Shown in pieces: positions 16,520 through 25,225 of a stretch of DNA of 64,000 nt (position 1 is its first letter; every line of letters begins with the position of its first letter). This DNA comes from Methylobacterium brachythecii (GTDB lineage: Bacteria; Pseudomonadota; Alphaproteobacteria; Rhizobiales; Beijerinckiaceae). The notes below the pieces were generated by a model, which worked only from the letters and a program-made list of their open reading frames with translations, ran no database searches and had not been told where the DNA came from. The position numbers and the translations under genes were made by a program. The stretch spans positions 310,001 through 374,000 of the forward strand of contig NZ_JACIDN010000006.1 in assembly GCF_014196345.1 (NCBI RefSeq), read 5' to 3'.

Positions 16520-17521
16520 TCAGAAGATGTGAATTGCGATACCAGCGAGGAAGCTTTTCTCCTCCGTGCCCTTGAAGGTCGGCGTCTCCTGGTTGCCGAA
16601 CTTGTTGAGCCAGTACTGGAAGCCGATGAAGGCATCGAGCTTGTTGGGCTGGTTCCAGACCATCTTGCCAACGTCGAGGACGAGGTTGGTCCGCGACAGG
16701 AATTCGAGGCCGGTCGGCGGATTGAAGGGGAAGGCAGAGATCTGCGACACGCCGCGGCCCTTCGGCAGGACGATGTTGTTGAAGCCCGCAACCGAGAGCG
16801 GCACGCCCGGAATGAAGGTCAGCGGGAAATTGTAGACGATCTCGAACTCGGGGACCGTGTCGAAGCTAACGTCCCGGTTCGGCTGCAAGTTGAAGCCGTT
16901 TCGGTTCCATTCTTTGTAGGCATGGGCCGAAACGTTCAGGAAGCCGGTCGGCACGTCGACGGAGAAGGTCAAGCCACCGACGACGTCACGCTTCTTCGGG
17001 CCGAAGGCGGTGTTCTTCGAATTCGCATCGAAGCCGTAGGCGAGCGAGACGTCCTTGATGATGCCGGGGAACGAGAAGGCTTTGGTACCCGTCAGCGCGT
17101 TGAGGCTCAGCGTACCGCGATAGAGGCCGTAGGCTTCCGTCGCGCCGTAGTCGTACTGCGCGAAGCCGCCGGGCGCGTTCGTGGTGCCGGCCGGATCCTG
17201 GTTGGCCGACTTCAGGATGTCGAGCGAGAAGAAGTTCGTGCCGTAGGCCCAGGCATCGGCATGCGAGATGTTGGTGATGTATTTCGGAATGCCGCGGGTC
17301 TCGACGCTGCCATTGGCCTTCGTGACCTGAACGCCGGGCTCGGCGCTCGGAAACTGGTACCGAAAGCTGACCTGCGTATCGGAGAACAGGAAGAAGGGCG
17401 CTTCCTTCACCGGCGCCGCGGCCGCGACCTTGTCCTTCGTCACCACATCGAGATCGGCAGCCATGCCAGATCCTATCAAACCGAGCGACAATGCAGCCGC
17501 CGTGAGCCCCCTTGCGAACAT
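16520..17521 (-). CDS. Tsx-like nucleoside-specific outer-membrane channel
   Basis: 333 residues with a signal peptide (MFARGLTAAALSLGLIGSGMA) and a beta-barrel-like body rich in alternating hydrophobic residues and aromatic girdles, ending in the outer-membrane signature IAIHIF (terminal Phe). The WAYGTNFFSLDI, EAYGLYRGTLSL, FSFPGIIKDVSLAYGFDAN and FIGFQYWLNKFGN segments match the Tsx/OmpK channel family. The start at 17521 is chosen from GGAG 7 bases upstream; the in-frame ATG at 17536 is an alternative. It would provide outer-membrane entry of nucleosides for the two ABC importers. It lies 77 bases upstream of the deaminase gene, same strand. Confidence 0.82.
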   Translation of the reverse strand: MFARGLTAAALSLGLIGSGMAADLDVVTKDKVAAAAPVKEAPFFLFSDTQVSFRYQFPSAEPGVQVTKANGSVETRGIPKYITNISHADAWAYGTNFFSLDILKSANQDPAGTTNAPGGFAQYDYGATEAYGLYRGTLSLNALTGTKAFSFPGIIKDVSLAYGFDANSKNTAFGPKKRDVVGGLTFSVDVPTGFLNVSAHAYKEWNRNGFNLQPNRDVSFDTVPEFEIVYNFPLTFIPGVPLSVAGFNNIVLPKGRGVSQISAFPFNPPTGLEFLSRTNLVLDVGKMVWNQPNKLDAFIGFQYWLNKFGNQETPTFKGTEEKSFLAGIAIHIF

Positions 17522-17966
17522 TGTTGTTCTCCCCATTTCGCAAAACTGCGTAGGGAGCAGCAACCGATATGCCATCGCGGCACGGCGATCGGAGGACGGA
17601 ACCGCCCGTCGCAAAATTGCAACAATTCCAGTCTGGCCAGAGCTGCTCCCCTAGGGAGATCGGTCGTCAGGCACCAGCCGCTCGGCCGATCCAACGCTGC
17701 AATTGGCGCTCCGATGCATGTACGTTAAATGGGCTTACCGGTATGGCTGAGCTTGTTTTGTACACCGACTGCATCATGAATGATCTCCGTGCCCCCGGCG
17801 CGAACCTCGCTCGATGCGTCGATGCGTCGATGCGGCAGCGGCGCAAAAGTTCGAAGGCATAGCCGAAAGCTGCCTTGACGGCCCGTTGCAGCGCGCTCGG
17901 TTCTCGTCTTATTCATCCCCGCGGGCATGCGCCCCGACGTGACGGTGCATCGGACATCGAGACCCA
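17522..17966. promoter_or_regulatory. Divergent promoter region between Tsx-like channel and GntR regulator
   Basis: 445 bases. TGTAC occurs at 17719-17723 and again at 17759-17763, 40 bases apart; GntR/FCD regulators often bind sites with a GTAC-like core, so these are weak operator candidates. A direct GATGCGTCGATGCGTCGATGCGG tandem (three GATGCGTC-like units) lies around 17814-17833. No gene was seen. Confidence 0.35.
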
Positions 17967-18704
17967 GTGCCTGAGTTCCCGACACGGGCGGATAGCCTCT
18001 CGCATGCCATCGCCGAGGCGATACTGTCGGGCGAGTTCGCGCCGGGCACCCATCTCGACGAGCAGGTCCTCGCCAAACGCTTCGGGGTGTCGCGCACGCC
18101 TGTTCGCGACGCCCTGCGGCTGCTCAACGGGACCGGGCTGATCGATCTGAGGCCTCGCTTCGGGGCGACCGTCCGCACGATCACGCCGGACGAACTCGAC
18201 ATGATGTTCATCGCCATGGGCGAGATCGAGGCGACCTGCGCGCGTCTGTCCACCTTGAGCATGAGCACGGCCGAGCGCGGCCAGTTGCGGCTACTGCACG
18301 AGCGGATGGGGATGCTCGCCGAGGCCGGCGATCACGATGGCTATGTCGTCGGCAACCAGGAATTCCACGAGCGGCTCTACGAGGGCGCTCACAATTCGGT
18401 CGTCGACGAGATCGCCCGCAACCTGCGGCGGCGCCTGACGCCCTATCGCCGCTTCCAGTTCCAGGCGCCGGGGCGGTTAGCCCGCTCACATGCCGAGCAT
18501 GGCCTCGTCGTCCGTGCGATCCTCGCCCGCGACGCAGCCGCCGCGAACTCGGCCATGCTGGTCCATATGAGCATCGTCGAGGATGCGTTCGAGCTGGCGC
18601 ATGCCGGGAGCTTGGCTGCACGAGAAGCGGCCGGCGGAGGCTTCCGGGACCAGGGGAAAAAAGCGCCACCAGCGCTGACGACCAAAGCGCGCCCGTCGCG
18701 CTGA
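17967..18704 (+). CDS. GntR/FCD-family transcriptional regulator
   Basis: 245 residues. The N-terminal winged helix (LSHAIAEAILSGEFAPGTHLDEQVLAKRFGVSRTPVRDALRLL, cited here by its key pieces SGEFAPG and GVSRTPVRDAL) is the GntR signature. The C-terminal part is an all-helical FCD ligand-binding domain with His/Asp-bearing helices (GNQEFHERLY). The start is GTG. Placed between the Tsx-like channel and the second cysteine hydrolase, it is the most likely regulator of the purine island. Its effector is not visible from sequence. Confidence 0.9.
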   Translation: MPEFPTRADSLSHAIAEAILSGEFAPGTHLDEQVLAKRFGVSRTPVRDALRLLNGTGLIDLRPRFGATVRTITPDELDMMFIAMGEIEATCARLSTLSMSTAERGQLRLLHERMGMLAEAGDHDGYVVGNQEFHERLYEGAHNSVVDEIARNLRRRLTPYRRFQFQAPGRLARSHAEHGLVVRAILARDAAAANSAMLVHMSIVEDAFELAHAGSLAAREAAGGGFRDQGKKAPPALTTKARPSR

Positions 18705-18866
18705 AGGCCCGCACACCCGCCGGATCAACCGAAGCTGCTGCCCATGCGATCGACAGGGTGGCCGAAACTTCGCGCATGATTGGGACCGGATTGAGCAGGC
18801 CATTCGCCGACACTGCATACATGATGGCACCGGCCGGCCCGACCGATGGCCCGCGAGGATTTTCGC

Positions 18867-19541
18867 ATGCACCGCATCCTCACAGCAGAGCCCTCGCCGC
18901 TTCCGTTCGATCCCGCGAGTACTGCGCTGGTCATCATTGACATGCAGCGTGACTTCCTCGAGCCCGGCGGCTTCGGTGAAAGCCTCGGCAACGACGTGTC
19001 GTTGCTCTCGGCCGCGGTCCCACCGGCCAAGGCACTGCTCCTCGCGGCCCGTGCCGCCAGGCTGCTCGTCGTGCATACACGCGAGGGACATCGCCCGGAC
19101 CTGTCCGACGCACCGCCGTCCAAGCTGGAGCGCGGCGAGCCCACCGCGCGGATCGGAGCGCCCGGCCCGATGGGGCGCATCCTGATCCGCGGCGAACCGG
19201 GCCACGACATCATCCCCGAGCTGAAACCGCAGGACGGAGAACCGGTCATCGACAAGCCGGGGAAGGGCGCCTTCTACGCCACCGAACTCGCGGAGGTCCT
19301 CCAGGCCCGCAACATCGCGACGCTGATCGTCTGCGGCGTCACTACGGAAGTCTGCGTTCACACGACGGTCCGCGAGGGCAACGACCGCGGCTACCGCTGC
19401 GTCGTGGTCGGGGACGCCTGCGGCTCGTACATCCCGGAATTCCATGCGGCCGGGCTCGCGATGATCAAGGCACAGGGCGGGATCTTCGGCTGGGTCTCGA
19501 CCTCCGATGACGTGATCGCGGCGCTCAGCCCGTCAGGCTGA
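18867..19541 (+). CDS. Isochorismatase-family cysteine hydrolase (second biuret/triuret-type paralogue)
   Basis: 224 residues. Catalytic triad positions are present: Asp in [10 protein letters not shown], Lys in [10 protein letters not shown] and Cys in [34 protein letters not shown] and [10 protein letters not shown] align it with the hydrolase at 1-709. It lacks the YPWPW opening and the GAGIGDPGP loop is changed to IGAPGP, so specificity probably differs. ATG 18867 is preferred (GAGG 8 bases upstream) over 18846. Candidates are triuret, biuret, an allophanate-like ureide or N-carbamoyl compound. It lies 162 bases after the GntR gene, same strand. Confidence 0.82.
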   Translation: MHRILTAEPSPLPFDPASTALVIIDMQRDFLEPGGFGESLGNDVSLLSAAVPPAKALLLAARAARLLVVHTREGHRPDLSDAPPSKLERGEPTARIGAPGPMGRILIRGEPGHDIIPELKPQDGEPVIDKPGKGAFYATELAEVLQARNIATLIVCGVTTEVCVHTTVREGNDRGYRCVVVGDACGSYIPEFHAAGLAMIKAQGGIFGWVSTSDDVIAALSPSG

Positions 19542-19709
19542 AGAGCCTTACTGAAAGTGGCGGCACTTCCCGGCTATTCTATTTTCTCGAACGTATCGAT
19601 CGATCTTATTCGGCTGTTTCGCCAACGCTTCGGGGGCCATCTTCACTCCATCAGATGACGGTCACCGGCGAACGGTCTCCGCCAGCCACACGATCCGATG
19701 GAGTTGACC

Positions 19710-19838
19710 ATGACCCGTTTCGTCACCGCCGCCGCTCTCGCCCTGTCGCTCTTCGCCGCCGGCACCGCCGCCCAGGCTCAGAGCTACACCGCGCCCGCCG
19801 GCATCCCGGCTCAGGCCGCAAGCGTTCACGGCCGGTAA
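19710..19838 (+). CDS. Small exported protein D of the PAG/APGG family (short, possibly truncated)
   Basis: 42 residues: signal peptide MTRFVTAAALALSLFAAGTAAQA, then QSYTAPAGIPAQAASVHGR and stop. The first ten mature residues are identical to those of protein A. GGAG lies 6 bases before the ATG. Just past the motif, another frame reads QAFTAGNTG, resembling SAFTAGANAG of protein A, which suggests a one-base insertion or two-base deletion truncated this copy. Either a degenerate member or a minimal peptide. Function unknown. Confidence 0.6.
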   Translation: MTRFVTAAALALSLFAAGTAAQAQSYTAPAGIPAQAASVHGR

Positions 19839-19867
19839 TACAGGCATCGCTCCTGACATCCCCGAGA

Positions 19868-19890
19868 CCGGCCCCGACACTCGGGGCCGG
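19868..19890. terminator. Hairpin between converging small gene D and rut-linked binding protein
   Basis: CCGGCCCCG, 5-base loop, CGGGGCCGG. Nine-bp GC stem in the 69-base gap between two converging genes; no U run, so a weak or factor-assisted terminator. Confidence 0.5.
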
Positions 19891-19907
19891 ACTTCGCTTG
19901 TCGGGGA

Positions 19908-20912
19908 TTACTTCGGCTCGGCGTCGCTCACCGCGTGTGTCCAGGCGCCTTCCGGCTTCTTGGTGATCACCGGCTGGTCGGTGCCGCCGGAGAGCAGGAT
20001 CGAGACAGTCCGGTCGAAATCGGCCGGCGCGAGTTTGCCGCCCGAGGTGTCGAGCAGCTTGGCGATCTCGCCCATCATGCGCTTCTGGTGTTTTTCCGTC
20101 TGCGCGCCGCTGGTATCGTTCTCCAGCACGATCCCGGCCGCCTCGTCCGGATGCTTGGCGGCATAGGCCCAGCCCTTCTCGGAGGCGGCCACGAACTTGC
20201 CGAGCTTGGCAACGAAGGCCTTGTCTTTCAGCTTCGATTCCAGGGCGTAGAGGCCGTCCTCGAGCGTTGCGACGCCCTGGTCTTCGTACTTGAACACTAC
20301 GAGCTGCTCCGGCTTGAAGCCGGCATCGATCACCTGCCAGTACTCGTTGTAGCTCATGGTCGAGACGCAATCGGCCTGCTTCTGGATCAGCGGGTCGACG
20401 TTGAAGCCCTGCTTCAGCACCTTCACGCCGCCGGGCGAGCCGTCGGTCTTGAGCCCGAGCGTCGCCATCCAGGCCAGAAACGGGTATTCGTTGCCCGAGT
20501 ACCAGACGCCAAGCGTGCGACCCTTCAGGTCGGCCGGCGTCTTGATGCCGGTTTCGGCCCGGCAGGTCAGCATCAAGCCGGACTTCTTGAAGGGTTGGGC
20601 GATGTTGACGAGGGGCACGCCCTTCTCGCGGGAGGCGAGGGCGGAAGGCATCCAGTCGACGACGACGTCGGCACCGCCGCCCGCGATCACCTGGGGCGGG
20701 GCGACGTCGGGGCCGCCGGGCTTGATGGTCACGTCGAGGCCGGCCTCCTTGTAGAAGCCCTTGGCCTGCGCGACGTAGTAGCCGGCGAACTGGGCCTGCG
20801 TGACCCATTTCAGCTGGATCGTGACCTTCTCCGCCGCCTGGGCGCCCCCGGTCACCATTGCGATCATCGCCGCCGCACCGGCCAGCGACCTCATCCTGCG
20901 TCCTATCGCCAT
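19908..20912 (-). CDS. ABC transporter substrate-binding protein, NMT1/THI5-like (rut-linked)
   Basis: 334 residues. Signal peptide to about AQA, mature chain KVTIQLKWVTQAQFAGYYVAQAKGFYKEAGLDV, the opening of NMT1/THI5-like proteins that bind pyrimidine-like or aromatic ligands. GGGADVVVDWMPSAL and NEYPFLAWM follow. Start 20912 has GGAG about 9 bases upstream; 20927 and 20894 are alternatives. It is the last gene of the rut operon, after the two permeases, so its ligand is most likely uracil, thymine or another pyrimidine. It would replace the RutG permease of E. coli. Ligand is inferred from context. Confidence 0.85.
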   Translation of the reverse strand: MAIGRRMRSLAGAAAMIAMVTGGAQAAEKVTIQLKWVTQAQFAGYYVAQAKGFYKEAGLDVTIKPGGPDVAPPQVIAGGGADVVVDWMPSALASREKGVPLVNIAQPFKKSGLMLTCRAETGIKTPADLKGRTLGVWYSGNEYPFLAWMATLGLKTDGSPGGVKVLKQGFNVDPLIQKQADCVSTMSYNEYWQVIDAGFKPEQLVVFKYEDQGVATLEDGLYALESKLKDKAFVAKLGKFVAASEKGWAYAAKHPDEAAGIVLENDTSGAQTEKHQKRMMGEIAKLLDTSGGKLAPADFDRTVSILLSGGTDQPVITKKPEGAWTHAVSDAEPK

Positions 20913-20971
20913 CGTCCTGGTCTCCATCACGAAACGAGATCCCCTTCGGCCGTTGCGGCCGGTGCCCGTCG

Positions 20972-21940
20972 TCAGCGCGCCGCGCGCATGGACGGATGCC
21001 AGCCGGTCGCGGCGCGCTCGGCGAGCGCGATCGCGCCGTAGAAGGCCGAGCCGGCGAGCGCCGCGAGGGCGATCTCGGCCCAGACCATGTCCAGGGAAAG
21101 CCGCGCCGCCTCGATCGAGATGCGGAAGCCCATGCCGACGATGGGCGTCCCGAAGAACTCGGCAACGATCGCGCCGATCAGCGCCAGCGTGGCGTTGATC
21201 TTGAGGGCCGTGAAGATGAAGGGGAGCGCCTGCGGCAGGCGCAGACACACCAGCGTCGTGAGGTAGCCGGCCGCGTAGGTGCGCATCAGGTCGCGCTCGA
21301 TTCGGCCCGTGGCGGCGAGGCCCGCTCCCGTCTGAACCAACATCGGGAAGAAGGTCATAACGGCCACGACCGCGGCCTTGGAGGGCCAATCGAAGCCGAA
21401 CCACATCACCATAATCGGTGCGATGCCGATGATCGGAAGAGCCGAGGCGAAGTTCGCGACGGGAAGCAGGCCGCGCCGCAGGAACGGAACGCGATCGGCG
21501 AGGACCGCGGTGCCGAACCCGGCCGCGCAGCCGATCGCGTAGCCGGGCAGGGCGGATTTCACGAAGGTCTGAACGAAGTCAGCCGCGAGCACCGGCAGCG
21601 CTCCGCCGAACCGTGCCGCGACCATCGATGGGGGCGGCATCAGCACCGCCGGCACGCCCGCGCCGACCGTGATCAGCTCCCAGAGCACGACAAGCAGGAA
21701 GCCGACGAGCAGCGGCACGGCGAGCGCCAGCAGCCCACTGGGTTTTCGCTGCTGCGCCGCCAGCCCAGCGAGGTCGCGCGCCGCCAGAGTCGCGGCCAGC
21801 CACAGCAGAAGTGTCCCGAGCCAGAAGCCCGATCCCGCCTGGCCTGCAATATCCGGGCTATGCGCCAAGGCCGACAGTCCAAGACCACCGGCCACGGTGG
21901 CGACCGAGAGGATGATGGTGCGGTTCACCTGCCGGCTCAT
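20972..21940 (-). CDS. ABC transporter permease (SsuC/TauC type, rut-linked)
   Basis: 322 residues with about seven predicted membrane helices and the BPD_transp_1 fold. The VWELITVGAGVPAVLMPPPSMV opening and the EAA-like loop (LRLPQALPFIFTALKINATLALIGAIVAEF) are typical of permeases for taurine, nitrate and hydroxymethylpyrimidine systems. The start overlaps the previous permease stop by 4 bases. The extra N-terminal helices before VWEL make it longer than the 250-270 residues usual for the family. Confidence 0.88.
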   Translation of the reverse strand: MSRQVNRTIILSVATVAGGLGLSALAHSPDIAGQAGSGFWLGTLLLWLAATLAARDLAGLAAQQRKPSGLLALAVPLLVGFLLVVLWELITVGAGVPAVLMPPPSMVAARFGGALPVLAADFVQTFVKSALPGYAIGCAAGFGTAVLADRVPFLRRGLLPVANFASALPIIGIAPIMVMWFGFDWPSKAAVVAVMTFFPMLVQTGAGLAATGRIERDLMRTYAAGYLTTLVCLRLPQALPFIFTALKINATLALIGAIVAEFFGTPIVGMGFRISIEAARLSLDMVWAEIALAALAGSAFYGAIALAERAATGWHPSMRAAR

Positions 21941-22866
21941 CGCGACCTGACACCCATGGCGCGGTACGTCGCGGCCTCGGCGAGGGCGACTGCTTGGACG
22001 AGCAGCGCGGCGAGGAGCGCCGCTCCGATCAACGCAGCCCAGATCTGTACGGTCTGCCCGTAATAAGAACCGGCGAGGAGGCGGGCGCCCAGGCCGGCCT
22101 GCGCCCCGGTCGGCAGTTCCGCGACGATGGTGCCGACGAGGCTCGCCGCCAAGGCGATCTTTAGGCTCGCGAACAGGTAGGGCAGGGCGCTCGGCAGCCG
22201 CAACCGCAGCAGGATTCCGGTCTGCGAGGCGGAGTAGGTCCGCATCAGGTCGCGCAGCATGCGGTCCGGGGCGTTAAGCCCCTTTACCATGCCGACCGTG
22301 ACCGGGAAAAAGCAGAGATAAGCCGCGATCAGCGCCTTCGGCATCAACCCGTCAATGCCGACCGCGCCGAGCGCGACGATCACGATGGGCGCCACGGCGA
22401 GGATCGGTACGGTCTGCGAAGCGACGATCCAGGGCATGATGCTGGCCTCGACGCTGCGCAGATGCACGATGGCGATGGCGAGCGCGATGCCGAGCGCGGC
22501 ACCGATAGCGAAGCCGAGCAAAGTCGCCGACAGCGTCACCCAGCCGTGGAAGAGCAGGCTGCGCTTGGAAGACGGCGCGAAGCCGAACACACCCTTCCAG
22601 AGTTCGGCTGCGACCTGATGCGGTGCGGGCACGACCGGCCGCTCCTGCTGCATCGTCGCCGTGGCGACGGCCTGTAGATCCGTGGGATTGCCCGCCCGGG
22701 CCAGGGCGTCGAAGGTGCCAGTCCAGTTGGCCAGCAGCGCCGAGAGATACCAGACGATCACGATTGTCAGGACGACGGTGGCGATGGGGAGCGCATTGCC
22801 CTCGGCCAGGGTTGCTCGTGCCACTGGGCGGGCAGGGGGAGCCAGCGCCTCACTCGTCATAGGCAT
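21937..22866 (-). CDS. ABC transporter permease (SsuC/TauC type, rut-linked, partner)
   Basis: 309 residues, same family as the next gene. IVIVWYLSALLANW helix at the N-terminus, periplasmic stretch with RPVVPAPHQVAAELW, then EAA loop RLRLPSALPYLFASLKIALAASLVGTIVAE. Two different permeases mean a heterodimeric channel. The start at 22866 overlaps the ATPase stop by 17 bases; ATG 22860 is a second option. Confidence 0.88.
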   Translation of the reverse strand: MPMTSEALAPPARPVARATLAEGNALPIATVVLTIVIVWYLSALLANWTGTFDALARAGNPTDLQAVATATMQQERPVVPAPHQVAAELWKGVFGFAPSSKRSLLFHGWVTLSATLLGFAIGAALGIALAIAIVHLRSVEASIMPWIVASQTVPILAVAPIVIVALGAVGIDGLMPKALIAAYLCFFPVTVGMVKGLNAPDRMLRDLMRTYSASQTGILLRLRLPSALPYLFASLKIALAASLVGTIVAELPTGAQAGLGARLLAGSYYGQTVQIWAALIGAALLAALLVQAVALAEAATYRAMGVRSR

Positions 22867-23806
22867 GGCCCGCGCGGAGGCCTTCCCGCACGCGATGGGC
22901 GATGGCTAGGAATTCGGGCGACTCGCGGATCTCCAGCGGGCGCTGGCGCCCGAGCCTGGAGCAATCGACCACGTCGATGATGCGGCCTGGACGCGGCGAC
23001 ATCACTACGACGCGGCTCGACAGATAGACGGCCTCCGGGATCGAGTGGGTGACGAACAGGACCGTCTTGCCGGTCTCCCGCCACAACGAGAGCAGTTGCT
23101 CGTTCAGGTGATCGCGCACGATCTCGTCGAGCGCACCGAACGGCTCGTCCATCAGCAGGAGTTGCGGATCGAAGCAGAGGGCTCGTGCGATCGAGGCGCG
23201 GCTCTGCATGCCGCCGGAGAGTTGCCAGGGAAATTTTTTCGCGAAGCCGCCGAGATGGACGAGGTCGAGATAGCGCCTCACGCGCTCGCGCCGCTCGGCC
23301 TTCGGCACGCCGAAGATCTCCAGCGGCAGCGCGACGTTCCGCTCGATCGTCCGCCAGGGATAGAGCGCCGGTGCCTGGAACACGAAGCCGTAGTCGCGCC
23401 TCAGCCGGGCGGCCTCGGCGCTGACACCGTTGACCCAGAGTTCGCCGCCTGTGGGCTGTTCGAGGTCTGCGACGCATCGGAGCAGCGTGGTCTTCCCGCA
23501 GCCCGACGGGCCGATGAAGGAGACGAACTCGCCGGCCGCGATCGCGAGATCAACGCCGGACAGCGCGTAGACCGGGCCGTCGGCCGTCTCGTAGGTCAAT
23601 GAGAGATCGCTCACCGACACAACCGCGCGGGCCGGCTCCGGCGCCCGATCCTCGGTCGCATCGGCGTCGGTCGGGGGCACGGTTCTCAAAGCGGCTGCGC
23701 TGGCACGCGGCATGGCGGACCTGATGGGCGGTGGGGTCGGCTGAGACGGTCCACTCCGGGACGGGGCGGAACCGTGTCGAGGCGCCGTCTCCCGGAGATC
23801 GAGCAT
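22850..23806 (-). CDS. ABC transporter ATP-binding protein (SsuB/TauB type, rut-linked)
   Basis: 318 residues from ATG 23806. Walker A GPSGCGKTT, Q loop, signature LSGGMQSR, Walker B LLLMDEPFGALD and the switch His in FVTHSIPEA are all intact. The first 60 residues are Pro/Ala-rich and poorly conserved. ATG 23806 has GAGG 8 bases upstream and lies 10 bases after the rutF stop; ATG 23713 (MPRASA) also has an AGG and would remove most of the tail. It powers the importer at the end of the rut operon. Confidence 0.9.
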   Translation of the reverse strand: MLDLRETAPRHGSAPSRSGPSQPTPPPIRSAMPRASAAALRTVPPTDADATEDRAPEPARAVVSVSDLSLTYETADGPVYALSGVDLAIAAGEFVSFIGPSGCGKTTLLRCVADLEQPTGGELWVNGVSAEAARLRRDYGFVFQAPALYPWRTIERNVALPLEIFGVPKAERRERVRRYLDLVHLGGFAKKFPWQLSGGMQSRASIARALCFDPQLLLMDEPFGALDEIVRDHLNEQLLSLWRETGKTVLFVTHSIPEAVYLSSRVVVMSPRPGRIIDVVDCSRLGRQRPLEIRESPEFLAIAHRVREGLRAGHAYDE

Positions 23807-23816
23807 TTTCCGTGCC

Positions 23817-24413
23817 TCAGGCGAGGCGAAGGGCGGCACGGCGCGCTTCCGCCGCCCAGCCGTTGCCGAGTCCCTCGACACGCTCTGCCGCGCGCAGCGT
23901 CCGCAGGTCGGTGCGCTCGTTCGGCACGGTGTAGTAGCGGCGGCTGGCGTAGACGAGCGCGTCGTTCGGCGCTCTGTCGGCGAGGGCGATCACCTCGCAG
24001 AACAGCACGTCGTGGGTCGCGACGCTGGTGCGCGAGACGATGCGGCAATCGAACGAGACGAGGGCGCCGGCCAGGACCGGCGCGCCGGTCGATCCGGCGG
24101 TCCAGCGCGCCGCAGCGAACCGTTCCGCCATCGGGGTCCTGCCGCCGAAGGCATCCGCCACCGTCCTCTGTGCGGCGGTGAGCGTGTTCACGCACAGGCT
24201 CGTGTTGCCGCTGAACGCCGCAAAGGCCGACGAAGAGCGGTTGAGGCAGACGAGGAGCGTCGGCGGCGTGTCGCTGACGCTGCAGACCGCGGAGGCCGTG
24301 AACCCGGCCCGGCCGCCGGGACCGTCCGTGGTGACGAGATGCACCGCGCTGGCGAGCAGGGCCATCGCGTCGCGATAGGCCAGCGCGGTAGTGTTCGTGT
24401 CGATCGCAGTCAT
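23817..24413 (-). CDS. rutF: RutF, flavin reductase of the Rut pyrimidine pathway
   Basis: 198 residues, FMN-binding split-barrel flavin:NADH reductase (flavin_reduct domain): [35 protein letters not shown] is the family core, followed by [12 protein letters not shown] and VNTLTAAQ. RutF supplies reduced FMN to the RutA monooxygenase. It is 25 bases downstream of rutD and 10 bases upstream of the importer ATPase, so part of a single operon. Confidence 0.93.
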   Translation of the reverse strand: MTAIDTNTTALAYRDAMALLASAVHLVTTDGPGGRAGFTASAVCSVSDTPPTLLVCLNRSSSAFAAFSGNTSLCVNTLTAAQRTVADAFGGRTPMAERFAAARWTAGSTGAPVLAGALVSFDCRIVSRTSVATHDVLFCEVIALADRAPNDALVYASRRYYTVPNERTDLRTLRAAERVEGLGNGWAAEARRAALRLA

Positions 24414-24438
24414 CGCGATGGCCTCTCGCAGAGCGGTC

Positions 24439-25221
24439 TCACGGCCGCGCCAGGAAGCGCAGCAGCGCTTCGTTGAAGAGATCGGGACGGGTCACGCTGT
24501 GGGCGTGGCCGCCATCGATTGCGAGCTCGAGACGGGCATTCGGCAGTCCGGCTGCCAGACGCTCGGAGGCGGTGTAGGGCACCAGCACGTCGTCGCGTGC
24601 GGCCATGACCAGGGTCTCGTGTGGGATATCGCCGAGGCGCCCGGTGAGGTCGTAGGATTCGAGCGCGCCGATCCGCGCCAGGGCATTGGCCTCGCCAGGG
24701 AAATGGGCGATCCCATGCGCCTCGTCGGCGGCCAGGCGCTCGGCATTCGCCGCAATCCAGGGCGCCGGATAGAGGAAGATCGCCTGGGCTCGAACGAAGG
24801 CCTCGACCCCAACCTTGGTCAGCAGGGCCTTGCGGGCAGCGAAGCAGCGGCGGGTGGCCGGCGACATCGTCTCCCAGCCGTTGATCACGACGATGCGCCC
24901 GACGCGATCCGGGTGATCGAGGGCGAGCTGCAGCCCGATCAGGCCGCCCAGAGCGTGGCCGACGATGTCGGCAATTCTGACATCGAACCGGTCGAGCGCC
25001 GTCAGCATGTCGCGGGACATCTCCGCGATGTCGTGGCCTGGTTCGAGTTGATCCGGCGAGCGGCCGGTGCCGCGGTGATCGTAGGTGACGACGCGCAAAC
25101 GCTCCGTCAGCGCCGCCATCTGCGGCGCGAAATATCCGGAGGAGCCGCCGAGCCCGGGCGAGAGCAGCACCGTGCGGCCGTCGCTCCGGCCCTGGACCTC
25201 GCAATGGATCGGCGCGGCCAT
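24439..25221 (-). CDS. rutD: RutD, alpha/beta hydrolase (aminoacrylate/carbamate hydrolase)
   Basis: 260 residues, alpha/beta-hydrolase fold. [17 protein letters not shown] (oxyanion region), [11 protein letters not shown], nucleophile elbow replaced by [10 protein letters not shown], where the usual Ser is Ala as is seen in RutD-type proteins, and the His near [10 protein letters not shown]. The missing nucleophile Ser is consistent with an enzyme that assists hydrolysis of carbamate or aminoacrylate rather than forming an acyl-enzyme. Sits between rutC (4 bases) and rutF. Confidence 0.9.
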   Translation of the reverse strand: MAAPIHCEVQGRSDGRTVLLSPGLGGSSGYFAPQMAALTERLRVVTYDHRGTGRSPDQLEPGHDIAEMSRDMLTALDRFDVRIADIVGHALGGLIGLQLALDHPDRVGRIVVINGWETMSPATRRCFAARKALLTKVGVEAFVRAQAIFLYPAPWIAANAERLAADEAHGIAHFPGEANALARIGALESYDLTGRLGDIPHETLVMAARDDVLVPYTASERLAAGLPNARLELAIDGGHAHSVTRPDLFNEALLRFLARP

Positions 25222-25225
25222 CGGC

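Noticed and set aside
17814..17833. Short tandem of GATGCGTC-like units
   Set aside because: Only three units over 20 bases; too short to call a repeat array or a binding site cluster.
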